This document shows, in pieces, positions 26,122-33,663 of a stretch of DNA of 64,000 nucleotides. The translations under genes were made by a program, and so were the position numbers. Source of the DNA: Mucilaginibacter pankratovii (GTDB taxonomy: Bacteria > Bacteroidota > Bacteroidia > Sphingobacteriales > Sphingobacteriaceae); NCBI RefSeq assembly GCF_014773265.1, contig NZ_JACWMY010000007.1, positions 186,001 through 250,000 on the forward strand, read 5' to 3'. The notes below the pieces were generated by a model. It searched no databases. It was not told the origin of the DNA and worked only from the letters and a program-made list of their open reading frames with translations. The first letter of the stretch is position 1, and every line of letters begins with the position of its first letter.

Positions 26122-26203
26122 GGCTAATAGTAAGACTGAATCAGCACTTCCAGAAAAGAACGCATCCTTTTCTTTGGCAGATCAAATTGTTTTCCCGTCT
26201 TCA

Positions 26204-26512
26204 TTAACTAATCATCGCATCAAAGTGTTCATGTTTCGTAAATCTTGGCAGGCGCATGTTTCGTTCATAGACCGCGTCTAGTTGCTGTTGGACGGCAGAA
26301 TTTTTACAGCTGATTTTCATATCCACAGCATAACTGTGTCCTAAGTCTTTGATGACGTGATCGATCTTGATCTCCTCTTTGGGGTTATTAGTATTAATTG
26401 CCATGAGATCATTCCATAAATCCATATTAGCACGGTCTACTACTTCCCGGTGTTCTTTGGGCATCAGCAAGGAATTGTATTTTAGGGATTGTTTAAAAGG
26501 TTTTGGAATCAT
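26204..26512 (-). CDS. Small hypothetical protein
   Basis: 102 aa, basic and mostly helical ('MIPKPFKQSLKYNSLLMPKEHREVVDRANMDLWNDLMAINT'), with no recognised family. Its ATG is only 20 bp from the divergent ATG of the T5orf172 gene, so the promoters must overlap the coding regions or one start is further in (an internal Met lies at residue 17). The codon pattern and lack of low-complexity sequence make a real gene likely. Its tight divergence from a nuclease-like gene would suit a small regulator or antidote, but nothing in the sequence shows that. Confidence 0.55.
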   Translation of the reverse strand: MIPKPFKQSLKYNSLLMPKEHREVVDRANMDLWNDLMAINTNNPKEEIKIDHVIKDLGHSYAVDMKISCKNSAVQQQLDAVYERNMRLPRFTKHEHFDAMIS

Positions 26513-26532
26513 AATGGTAAAAATAACAAGAA

Positions 26533-27300
26533 ATGTCCGATAAATTCTTCACCTGCTGTTTCCGACTGGAAGAAGCGGATATCCGTGAACTGGATAAAGC
26601 AGATAACGGCCCTATCAATAATGTGATGGCGGGCCTGGCAAAACATTGCTACGGGGTGAATCTCGCGGATGATCAGCTTGGCTTGCTGGCCAAGATCTAT
26701 TATATCAACGGAGTACGGGAACTAAAGGGAGATATTATCGAACTTGATCCGCGCGATCCGGATTACTTTGAACTGCTCATGCGTTTTTGTATGATGCTGG
26801 CTGACGACTACAAGGAGTTAGATGCGATCGATGCGTTTAATACTTTTCAAACCAAATTGCGGGGCTTTCTGGAAAAGCTAGGTTTCCAGACCGTGACCTG
26901 TCAGGAACTTGAACAATTCAAAGGACAAAACGCGGTCATGTTCAGTGCCGCTAAGCGCGGGCTTTTTAAATTGACCGTCATTGACAAAAAGGACTTTTAC
27001 ATGGATTTTTTCGGTAACAATCACACCTGCGAAATCGATAAGACCAAGCAGTATGTATACCTGATGGTCAATATCGATACCGCTTTGATCAAAATCGGTA
27101 AAAGCAACAACCCGCGCTACCGTGAGCGGACCCTGCACTCCCAGGAACCCGTGGTGCATCTTATCGCGGTTTGGTGCTGTGACTCTAAAATCGAAAAAGA
27201 GCTGCACACCAAATTTGCAGCGAAACGGGTACGCGGCGAATGGTTCCGACTTCAAATCTCTGACTTAACGGAAATCGAAATGCACATGAAAGCTATCTAA
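26533..27300 (+). CDS. T5orf172/MUG113-type GIY-YIG domain protein
   Basis: 255 aa. The C-terminal third is a T5orf172 domain: 'QYVYLMVNIDTALIKIGKSNNPRYRERTLHSQ' (from ~172, with Y-V-Y...K-I-G-K-S-x-x-P-x-x-R replacing GIY...YIG), then 'KIEKELHTKFAAKRVRGEWFRL', where the Glu of GEWF is the usual metal ligand position. The N-terminal ~170 residues are helical and unassigned. Such domains occur in phage and defence genes as nucleases. The end overlaps the convergent hamB stop by 4 bases. Its role may be independent of the flanking systems. Confidence 0.8.
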   Translation: MSDKFFTCCFRLEEADIRELDKADNGPINNVMAGLAKHCYGVNLADDQLGLLAKIYYINGVRELKGDIIELDPRDPDYFELLMRFCMMLADDYKELDAIDAFNTFQTKLRGFLEKLGFQTVTCQELEQFKGQNAVMFSAAKRGLFKLTVIDKKDFYMDFFGNNHTCEIDKTKQYVYLMVNIDTALIKIGKSNNPRYRERTLHSQEPVVHLIAVWCCDSKIEKELHTKFAAKRVRGEWFRLQISDLTEIEMHMKAI

Positions 27301-29591
27301 TTTAGGAACCTGGAAATAGATGATTTGTCGATATCCGGCACTTCCGAAATGGAATTTTTGAAAACTATCTCAGCCGGGCTGATTTCATCGATATGCTTGT
27401 CTAAAATTTCGATATCTTCAAATGACAGACCATAGCGGAGCATCCAAATAAACCGGGGGCTATCAGTTCCGTATTTAACGTATTTGGCCAGTCTATCTGC
27501 GCGCGGGTCGGCCGTTCTTTCGAAATATTTGATAAATGTGGCATAAAAAATGTCACTTAGCTTAAAACCGATCAGCTTATCTATATAATCATAAGTATCA
27601 TACATTACTAAATCGTAAGACACGTCTTTTGCTTTGGTCCCCAATGGGAACATACTGAAAACGCTCAGAGATTTGTCTGGAATATCTTTACACTGAGTAA
27701 AAAAGGCCGCGGGCAGCTCCTCCGCGTTCTGTCCGCCACTTTCGCGTTCATGCGATCGGCTGGCATAGGAGTACCTGTACCAACAGATGTTTTTAAAGGT
27801 TTTGCCGTGTATTTTCCATAATATGATCTTGATTGCAGTATCTAATACGTTAATTTCGCCGGCTTCCAATGTTCGCCCTAAATACATGGCATATATTTCC
27901 CTGAAATTGGCATATAACGCTAATCGGTAACGCAGATCGGCGCTGATGGTTGAAAGAGAAATCAGCGTATTTTCTTCAAAAGTCGAATTTAAAATATTTT
28001 GAATAACCAGATCAATGTTGTTTGCCGTAAGTTTTTCCAAGTCTTTTTCGGAAAGATTATACTCATCGGAATAGGTATCATTTAATATAGCTTCCTTAAA
28101 CTCATTAAAGTCTTCATCCTGCAGGTCAGTTTTCTCTAAGGAGGATACGTCATCCAGTTCTTCATCTTGGTTCATGATCTTCCGGAAATTGCTAATGTTC
28201 GAAGCATTAATGATCACATAGCCAAAATCAAATTTCAGATCAGTTGATGACCTGCCGGCCCTTCCAATGAGGTTTTTCACTGACAGGGGCTTGCTATTTT
28301 CCATGCGGTCAAGAAATACTACATCAAAAGGCATATTGATGCCTTGTTCCAGTGTGGATGTAGCAAAGCATATTTTGCAAAGTCCATCTTTAGTAAATTG
28401 CTCAATGATCAGGCGGGTCTGCAGTGGTAGTGAACCATGATGGATGACGATGCCTCGTTTAAGCAAGGCGAGCAAAAGTGAGTAGTGACTCTGATTCACC
28501 CCTGTATCGCCGCCCGTATATTGTTTAAGGCGCTCTATGTAATCTTCAATTTTTTCACTCTGTACTTCCTTGCATAAGTCGACATACTTACTGAATTTTT
28601 TTAAAATGCCGCCATTATATATTTGCGCTTTCGAAACATAAAATAATGCTGTGCCGCCGTCCAATATTGTTTTTTCTATGGGATCAAAATCGGCGCGCTG
28701 CTTGGTTTTTCCCATTACTTGGGGATCAATTCCAAAATGATAAAAATTGAAATCTTTGTCTTTACAAAAAAACAACTGCCCTACATTTTTTTGAGTGTAC
28801 TGTATCGCGGCGGAAGTGTCCTGATTAAAATGATTCTTTGCGATCTGCGAACCCGGATTTTTCACAAATGGGTGAGCAAAAACAAATTTAGCATGGGGAA
28901 AAGCTTTTAAGCATCTCCTGACAATACTGTCAAAATATAAACCGCGTTTAGAATCTTCATTGCTGAGCTGCGCTTCGTCGAACAAGAACATGTCTACTGT
29001 AAAAGAATCTTTCTGCTTAAATAATTCCCGGCAGCGCTCAGGCGTAACCACAAAAACGTTTTTTCTCGCATGATTTGTATTGATTTTGTCAATAAAGGTC
29101 AGAATATTGACGCTTCTATCTGTAATAAGCGTGCTTAACTTCAAATAATATTCGTTAATCAGCGCACGCGAGGGCACTACCACTACAATGTCGTGTTGGC
29201 TTTCCTGTATCAAATTCATAAAGACAAAGGATTTGCCCGTACTAGTCGGCGCTGAAAAACTGAAACAGTTGCTGTTAGCTATTCCTTTGATAATATCGGC
29301 TTGCACGGGAGTATAGTCCTGATGATAAGTATCCTTGATATAGCGTCGGTATTGTCCGAATACAGCATCTCGGAGTGTGTTGCGGCTGGTTTCTTTGTAA
29401 TAAACCGCCATATAATTCAAGATGGCATTTTTATGATTTTCAAATGCCTCGGGGCTGTAAAGCGCTAAATATGAAAGGATTTCCATATCAGTAACGGAAA
29501 CTGGGCCATACTTGTATATGTTGTCCATTACATAAGAAAAGGTCCTTTCAATGCCGGTATTACTTTTGATATTTTTGATCAGGTCCTTCAT
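27297..29591 (-). CDS. hamB: Hachiman helicase HamB (SF2 DEAD/DEAH-type)
   Basis: 764 aa SF2 helicase. Q-motif-like YTPVQADI (~93-100), Walker A APTSTGKS (114-121), 'VVVVPSRALINEYYLKL' (Ia), DEAQ (205-208), 'CFATSTLEQGINMPFDVVFLD' (IV-V) and 'NLIGRAGRSS' (VI) are all visible. The ~250 C-terminal residues are helical and without motif. The start codon overlaps the stop of the upstream DUF1837-like nuclease gene by 4 bases, the gene order of Hachiman (and the related AbpAB): HamA nuclease then HamB helicase. HamB is thought to hold HamA inactive and to release it on damaged or phage-modified DNA. Confidence 0.85.
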   Translation of the reverse strand: MKDLIKNIKSNTGIERTFSYVMDNIYKYGPVSVTDMEILSYLALYSPEAFENHKNAILNYMAVYYKETSRNTLRDAVFGQYRRYIKDTYHQDYTPVQADIIKGIANSNCFSFSAPTSTGKSFVFMNLIQESQHDIVVVVPSRALINEYYLKLSTLITDRSVNILTFIDKINTNHARKNVFVVTPERCRELFKQKDSFTVDMFLFDEAQLSNEDSKRGLYFDSIVRRCLKAFPHAKFVFAHPFVKNPGSQIAKNHFNQDTSAAIQYTQKNVGQLFFCKDKDFNFYHFGIDPQVMGKTKQRADFDPIEKTILDGGTALFYVSKAQIYNGGILKKFSKYVDLCKEVQSEKIEDYIERLKQYTGGDTGVNQSHYSLLLALLKRGIVIHHGSLPLQTRLIIEQFTKDGLCKICFATSTLEQGINMPFDVVFLDRMENSKPLSVKNLIGRAGRSSTDLKFDFGYVIINASNISNFRKIMNQDEELDDVSSLEKTDLQDEDFNEFKEAILNDTYSDEYNLSEKDLEKLTANNIDLVIQNILNSTFEENTLISLSTISADLRYRLALYANFREIYAMYLGRTLEAGEINVLDTAIKIILWKIHGKTFKNICWYRYSYASRSHERESGGQNAEELPAAFFTQCKDIPDKSLSVFSMFPLGTKAKDVSYDLVMYDTYDYIDKLIGFKLSDIFYATFIKYFERTADPRADRLAKYVKYGTDSPRFIWMLRYGLSFEDIEILDKHIDEISPAEIVFKNSISEVPDIDKSSISRFLN

Positions 29592-30316
29592 ATATTAACG
29601 GCAACACAGATAAGTTCTTTAAATTTAATGGCTTCTTGGTAATCCGTGTTCGCAGTAATGCCTTCGATTAGTTTTTCCGTTGAGGTATTTTTGCTGGCAA
29701 AAGCGGCAATGAATCCTTTATGCCCTTTAGCAAAATTATTCTTGGAATTCACACAACAGAACCGGTCAATATCAATAATATCGGAACTATCCTGCTTTTT
29801 CTTTTCAAACCTGATGATCTGTTCAAAAGCGAGACCGTAAGCATTTTGGCGTGCATTATATTTGGCTTCGCCGAAAAGAAGGATTTCGTCCTGGTTTTTA
29901 GTATAAAAATCAAAACCGTGATTACCGACATCTTTGATCTTTATGAGTTCTGCCAACGGTATATCAAGGTAAGCCAGTTTGTCGACAACAGCTTTCCTGG
30001 CAAGTTCGGATATGACATATTCACCGGAACTACTGGTAATACTGTCGTCCGTTGTTTTGATAATATTTTCTGCAATATATTTCACAGATGCTTCCGCTCT
30101 AACTTGAAAGCCGTCCCGGAGATATAACTCATCAAAGGCGCTGATCCATGCCAAGTCAGCCAATGAGGCAAAGACCTCTTTTAAAGTCAGCGCAATATCT
30201 GTAGGATTGATCCTAATGAAAGTAATATGGCTATCGATCTTTTGATGATCGACGATGGCGTATCCGCTCATGGATTGATAGGTTATGCTTAGGTTTTCTG
30301 ACGGCCAAGTAATCAA
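29588..30316 (-). CDS. hamA: Hachiman effector nuclease HamA (DUF1837-like)
   Basis: 242 aa. A PD-(D/E)xK-type active site is visible: GEYVISELA (E99), GFDF (D136) and LLFGEAKYN (E150, K152), matching the E...D...GEaK pattern of the DUF1837/HamA family. The start is a TTG at 30316, supported by a well-spaced promoter (30352-30381); a later ATG at ~30271 is the alternative. It is the first gene of the hamAB operon. HamA degrades DNA once released by HamB and can cause abortive infection. It lies at the right-hand edge of the island, ~420 bp from attR. Confidence 0.83.
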   Translation of the reverse strand: MITWPSENLSITYQSMSGYAIVDHQKIDSHITFIRINPTDIALTLKEVFASLADLAWISAFDELYLRDGFQVRAEASVKYIAENIIKTTDDSITSSSGEYVISELARKAVVDKLAYLDIPLAELIKIKDVGNHGFDFYTKNQDEILLFGEAKYNARQNAYGLAFEQIIRFEKKKQDSSDIIDIDRFCCVNSKNNFAKGHKGFIAAFASKNTSTEKLIEGITANTDYQEAIKFKELICVAVNI

Positions 30317-30351
30317 TGAAGCACCTGACTCATTATCAGAATAATAATTTT

Positions 30352-30381
30352 TAAATGTAGCGAATCTCTTTAATAATTCAA
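30352..30381 (-). promoter_or_regulatory. Promoter of hamAB
   Basis: On the minus strand TTG (30379-30381) is followed after 19 bp by TACATTTA (30352-30359), a -33/-7 pair with correct spacing. The same octamer TACATTTA serves as the -7 candidate at the jet operon. Confidence 0.5.
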
Positions 30382-30737
30382 TAACACAACCATAGCGTTA
30401 ACAAGCCATGAAATTTATTTAAAATCCGGATACCTCTGTCCACGTCGGCAGTTAGTCTTCAGTTATGCAGTGAGTCTTCCGTTATAGTGAAATATCATTA
30501 AGATTAAGCACATTAACAACACCTTTTAATAGTGTCTCATTTTGATAACACAACATTTGTGATTGTCCAATTATAGATTTATCTTTGAATTGGGACAACC
30601 GAACGTTCTTAAATTGCATCAAATCGTGTCAATATAACTGTGCCCAAAGTGGTGCCCTGTTTTGATGAAAAAATGATAAAAAGTGCGTTTAAAGCGCCTA
30701 ATGGCATATAAAACAACTCGTTGAAGGATCACAAATT
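30382..30737. other. Right-end flank of the island (candidate integrase arm region)
   Basis: About 355 bp without a gene. It contains GTGCCCAAAGTG at 30640-30651, the inverted counterpart of 4133-4145 at the left end, and a GTCCAATT/AATTGGGAC inverted pair at about 30568-30597 (compare the CTGTCCAAAA repeats of the left end). A first GGATCACAAA at 30726-30735 precedes the real attR copy by 20 bp. Confidence 0.35.
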
Positions 30738-30753
30738 ATCCCAGCGGGATCAC
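30738..30753 (+). other. attR core
   Basis: ATCCCAGCGGGATCAC, identical over 16 bases to the tRNA-Lys 3' end (3730-3745). The tRNA body upstream is missing, so this is the att remnant and not a second tRNA. It is followed by what is probably the original downstream sequence of the tRNA, including a terminator. Confidence 0.85.
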
Positions 30754-30783
30754 AAAGACCACCCAACAGGTCGCAAGTTTTGA

Positions 30784-30817
30784 AAAAAGAGCCTCTTGAA
30801 AAAGTGGCTCTTTTTTT
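30784..30817 (+). terminator. Displaced native terminator of tRNA-Lys
   Basis: AAAAAGAGCC...GGCTCTTTTTTT forms a strong stem followed by a T run, 31 bp after attR. A paralogous terminator (GCCTCTTGAAAAAGAGGC core) lies at the same distance after the att-like scar at 33128. Confidence 0.8.
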
Positions 30818-30834
30818 GTTTTTAAGCACCCGGC

Positions 30835-30865
30835 TTTGGGCTGGCGGTAATATATTTTATCTTTA
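30835..30865 (+). promoter_or_regulatory. Promoter of the ABC-F gene
   Basis: TTTG (30835-30838), 19 bp, TATCTTTA (30858-30865). It sits between the terminator and the GTG start at 30891 and therefore rules out the longer upstream open frame as coding. Confidence 0.55.
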
Positions 30866-30890
30866 CCGGCAATTTCAATATTTCCATACT

Positions 30891-32525
30891 GTGATTAATG
30901 TAAATAATATTTCCGTTTCATTTGGCGGAACCACCCTGTTTAGCGATGTAACTTTCTCAATCAACGAGAATGACAAGATAGCCCTGATGGGTAAAAATGG
31001 TGCAGGCAAATCTACCATCCTCAAAATTATTGCCGATGTAGCCAAACCTACTACCGGTAGTGTAACCGGTCCTAAAGACGCGGTCATCGCTTATTTGCCG
31101 CAGCATTTACTAACTCAGGATAAGGTGACCGTTTTTGAAGAGGCCATGAAGGCCTTTGCCGAGGCGAACCAAATGGAAAAGGAACTGGAGGAATTAAATG
31201 AGCAGCTGAATATCCGCACCGATTACGAGAGCGATGACTACATGAAGCTGATCGAAAGGGTATCGGAACTTAGTGAGAAAGTTTATACAGTAGAGGGCAC
31301 TAATTATGATGCAGAGGTTGAAAAAGTGCTCAAAGGTCTGGGATTCGAACGGAAAGATTTTACCCGACAGACCTCAGAATTTTCGGGCGGCTGGCGGATG
31401 CGTATTGAGTTGGCGAAAATTTTGTTGAAAAAACCCGATCTGATTTTGCTTGATGAGCCCACCAATCACATGGATATTGAAAGTATACAGTGGCTGGAAG
31501 ATTTCCTGATCAATTCGGCCAGGGCGGTGATGGTAATCTCGCACGACCGGGCCTTTGTAGATAACATCACCAATCGCACCATTGAGGTTACGATGGGCCG
31601 GATATATGATTATAAAGCTAAATACAGCCATTATCTTCAGTTGCGTGCCGACCGCCGCGTGCACCAACTGAAGGCTTATGAAGAGCAGCAGCGCTTCATT
31701 GCCGATAATCAGGAATTTATAGACAGGTTTAGGGGAACTTACTCTAAAACCTTACAGGTGCAATCGCGGGTAAAGATGCTGGAAAAGCTCGACGTGATTG
31801 AGATCGATGAAGTAGATACTTCGGCATTGCGATTGAAATTCCCCCCTTCACCACGTTCCGGCCAATATCCGGTAATCGTAGAAGATCTGACCAAAACCTA
31901 CGGTGATCACGTCGTATTCAAGAACGCGTCTATGGTGATCGAGCGGGGCGAAAAGGTAGCTTTCGTAGGGAAGAACGGTGAAGGTAAATCGACCATGATC
32001 AAAGCCATCATGAACGAGATCGATTTTGAAGGAAGTTTGAAAGTTGGTCACAATTCCAGGATTGGCTACTTCGCCCAGAACCAGGCCGCATTGCTGGATG
32101 GAAATTTAACGGTATTTGAAACTATTGATCAGATACCCTTAAGCGATAGCACGTTGAAGATCAAAGACCTTTTGGGTGCGTTTATGTTCAGCGGTGATGA
32201 TACTACCAAAAAAGTCAAGGTGCTATCCGGAGGAGAGAAAACCCGTTTAGCGATGATCAAGTTGTTGTTAGAACCCGTGAATTTGTTGATACTGGATGAG
32301 CCGACCAACCATTTGGACATGAAGACCAAAGATATTATCAAAGACGCGCTTAGGGCTTTTGACGGCACTTTGATCCTGGTATCTCACGACAGGGATTTCC
32401 TGGATGGCCTGGTGCAAAAAGTATTCGAGTTTGGTCATCGGCGGGTACGCGAGCACTTTGAAGATATCAAAGGGTTTTTAGCCTACAAAAAAATGAATAG
32501 CTTAAAAGAGATCGAGCAAAGTTAA
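30891..32525 (+). CDS. ABC-F family ATPase
   Basis: The frame is open from 30780, but those first codons lie in the terminator and promoter. GTG at 30891 (VINVNNISVSFGG) gives the standard ABC-F N-terminus and 544 aa. Two ABC cassettes are seen: Walker A GKNGAGKST and GKNGEGKST, signatures FSGGWRMR and LSGGEKTR, Walker B LILLDEPTNHMD and LLILDEPTNHLD, joined by a charged linker (~240-320, 'HQLKAYEEQQRFIADNQEFIDRFR'). There are no membrane domains. ABC-F proteins act on the ribosome as translation factors or antibiotic-protection factors. It is probably core chromosome, originally just downstream of tRNA-Lys. Confidence 0.92.
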   Translation: MINVNNISVSFGGTTLFSDVTFSINENDKIALMGKNGAGKSTILKIIADVAKPTTGSVTGPKDAVIAYLPQHLLTQDKVTVFEEAMKAFAEANQMEKELEELNEQLNIRTDYESDDYMKLIERVSELSEKVYTVEGTNYDAEVEKVLKGLGFERKDFTRQTSEFSGGWRMRIELAKILLKKPDLILLDEPTNHMDIESIQWLEDFLINSARAVMVISHDRAFVDNITNRTIEVTMGRIYDYKAKYSHYLQLRADRRVHQLKAYEEQQRFIADNQEFIDRFRGTYSKTLQVQSRVKMLEKLDVIEIDEVDTSALRLKFPPSPRSGQYPVIVEDLTKTYGDHVVFKNASMVIERGEKVAFVGKNGEGKSTMIKAIMNEIDFEGSLKVGHNSRIGYFAQNQAALLDGNLTVFETIDQIPLSDSTLKIKDLLGAFMFSGDDTTKKVKVLSGGEKTRLAMIKLLLEPVNLLILDEPTNHLDMKTKDIIKDALRAFDGTLILVSHDRDFLDGLVQKVFEFGHRRVREHFEDIKGFLAYKKMNSLKEIEQS

Positions 32526-32737
32526 CGGCCATTATCCCTGCCTGTGATCGCCGATCTTTAAATGCGCCGCAGGGCAAGGATACTGACGCAGGAAACACGG
32601 TAGATGAGAAACTGGCCAAACTCTGCACCTGATGGCTTCTTGTGTAAACAAGCCATTAACACATTGCTAAGTTTTCAACAGTACGTACGCGTTTGTTTTA
32701 CTTTTCCTATCTTGTAATTCATCTTTAACACTACGCT

Positions 32738-33022
32738 ATGAAAACAGGAAACGGTTTAACCTTTTTAGGTCGTCTTTTAGACAAAGTATGCGCTGCTGAT
32801 TTGCTGCACAGTGAACATCGATTGGCTTTAGGTGCACGTATTGAGCATTTGCTTGCGGAAACCGGATTGAACCGTATGCAGTTCGGTAATCATATCCGGG
32901 TGGAAATGAATGAACTGCGGGGCTGGTTATCAGGTACCCGCGACCTGACATTGGAAACGCTGACGGAGATATGCGCTTTATTCCACATCAGCATTGGTGA
33001 CCTGGTGACCGAACAGGCTTGA
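32738..33022 (+). CDS. Small XRE-like HTH protein
   Basis: 94 aa. 'RIEHLLAETGLNRMQFGNHIRVEMNELRGWLSGTRDLTLETLTEICALFHISIGDLV' (~37-89) has the five-helix Cro/C1 pattern, with N-E-L-R-G-W-L-S-G-T at the turn and the S-G-x-x-x-[LP]-[ST] element. It is a likely DNA-binding regulator. No toxin partner is adjacent. It stands alone between the ABC-F gene (~210 bp upstream, nothing recognised there) and an att-like scar. Confidence 0.75.
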   Translation: MKTGNGLTFLGRLLDKVCAADLLHSEHRLALGARIEHLLAETGLNRMQFGNHIRVEMNELRGWLSGTRDLTLETLTEICALFHISIGDLVTEQA

Positions 33023-33127
33023 CATAATCAGGTGTTATTAGAAGCGGGTTGTTCTATTTTGGGTGCTCAATTCATATAAAACCGCTTTAACTTGTTTATT
33101 TTCAAGAAAGTAAGATATATAAAATCG

Positions 33128-33143
33128 ATCCCGGCTGGATCAC
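33128..33143 (+). other. Third att-like scar
   Basis: ATCCCGGCTGGATCAC matches the att core at 13 of 16 positions and is followed by CACAAAGAC, exactly as at attR (30751-30759), and then by a terminator like the one after attR. There is no tRNA body upstream. Confidence 0.55.
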
Positions 33144-33174
33144 AAAGACGTATCAACAGCGCCGAAAGTTTATC

Positions 33175-33202
33175 AAAAAGCCTCTTGAAAAAGAGGCTTT
33201 TT
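33175..33202 (+). terminator. Terminator paralogous to that of tRNA-Lys
   Basis: AAAAAGCCTCTT-GAAA-AAGAGGCTTTTT, a perfect stem with a T run. No gene on this strand ends immediately upstream except the HTH gene 150 bp away, so it looks like a tRNA terminator relic. Confidence 0.75.
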
Positions 33203-33360
33203 GCGTTTAAGGCTTTTTAAGGCTAAAAACGAAGCTTCAAATCATAACTACCATTTATGCATTAGCAAAGGCTGCTATATCCCTTCGTGCTTTGTTTCCA
33301 TCGATGCCGCTTTTCTAATATTAAGCCCTGTAAAAATACTAAAATTATTAGCTTTTTATT

Positions 33361-33368
33361 TATCTTTG
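33361..33368 (+). promoter_or_regulatory. -7 element of the small-gene pair
   Basis: TATCTTTG, a perfect TAnnTTTG, 16 bp before the ATG at 33385. No TTTG with standard spacing is seen upstream. Confidence 0.4.
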
Positions 33369-33384
33369 AAAAAAGCTTTGAACA

Positions 33385-33663
33385 ATGCAGCAGCTCAAAT
33401 CAAAAATATTCCTGCGAGACGAGGCGAAAGCCTGGCTGAACCGGCACAACGGCGCCAGTGAAGTGATCAGGGTGGTACCATCTTACGCGCCTGTAGGGCA
33501 CCAATGTTACGAACTATATACCGCGTATGACCAAAGCGGCGAAAATTTAGGGAGGATCTTATTTGATGCGAATGGTTATTGGATCTACGATGGAGAAGAC
33601 CTGAATATCATTGAGCAGGAACAGGTAGCCAAATTCATTATCAACTATGTGGAGATACTATGA
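33385..33663 (+). CDS. Small hypothetical protein
   Basis: 92 aa starting MQQLKSKIFLRDEAKAWLNRHNG, with an acidic C-terminal half ('FDANGYWIYDGEDLNIIEQEQVAKFIINYVEIL'). No family recognised. It overlaps the Cdd1-like gene by 4 bases (ATGA), so the two form an operon. It is preceded by a good -7 element. Confidence 0.65.
   Translation: MQQLKSKIFLRDEAKAWLNRHNGASEVIRVVPSYAPVGHQCYELYTAYDQSGENLGRILFDANGYWIYDGEDLNIIEQEQVAKFIINYVEIL

Larger units (their letters stand above)
3746..30753. mobile_element. 27-kb integrative element (defence island) in tRNA-Lys
   Basis: The interval between the two 16-bp att copies is about 27.0 kb. It has a tyrosine integrase as the first gene, close to attL and reading away from the tRNA. 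The cargo comprises Wadjet, a PRTase-like/NADAR pair, a SbcCD-like pair, a DUF4011-helicase-Vsr protein, a T5orf172 protein and Hachiman. No conjugation, relaxase, replication or phage structural gene is visible, so it looks like a genomic island or integrase-mobilised cassette rather than a self-transmissible ICE. Internal remnants (about 12855-12945) show it is composite. Confidence 0.8.

Noticed and set aside
3746-30753. Prophage or conjugative element
   Set aside because: No capsid, terminase, tail, relaxase, T4SS or replication gene is seen anywhere in the interval.
30780-30890. N-terminal 37-codon extension of the ABC-F frame
   Set aside because: These bases are the tRNA terminator and a well-spaced promoter; the ABC-F family starts at the GTG at 30891.
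33110-33205. Possible second tRNA-Lys
   Set aside because: Only the 3' acceptor-like bases and the terminator are present; no T, anticodon or D arm upstream.
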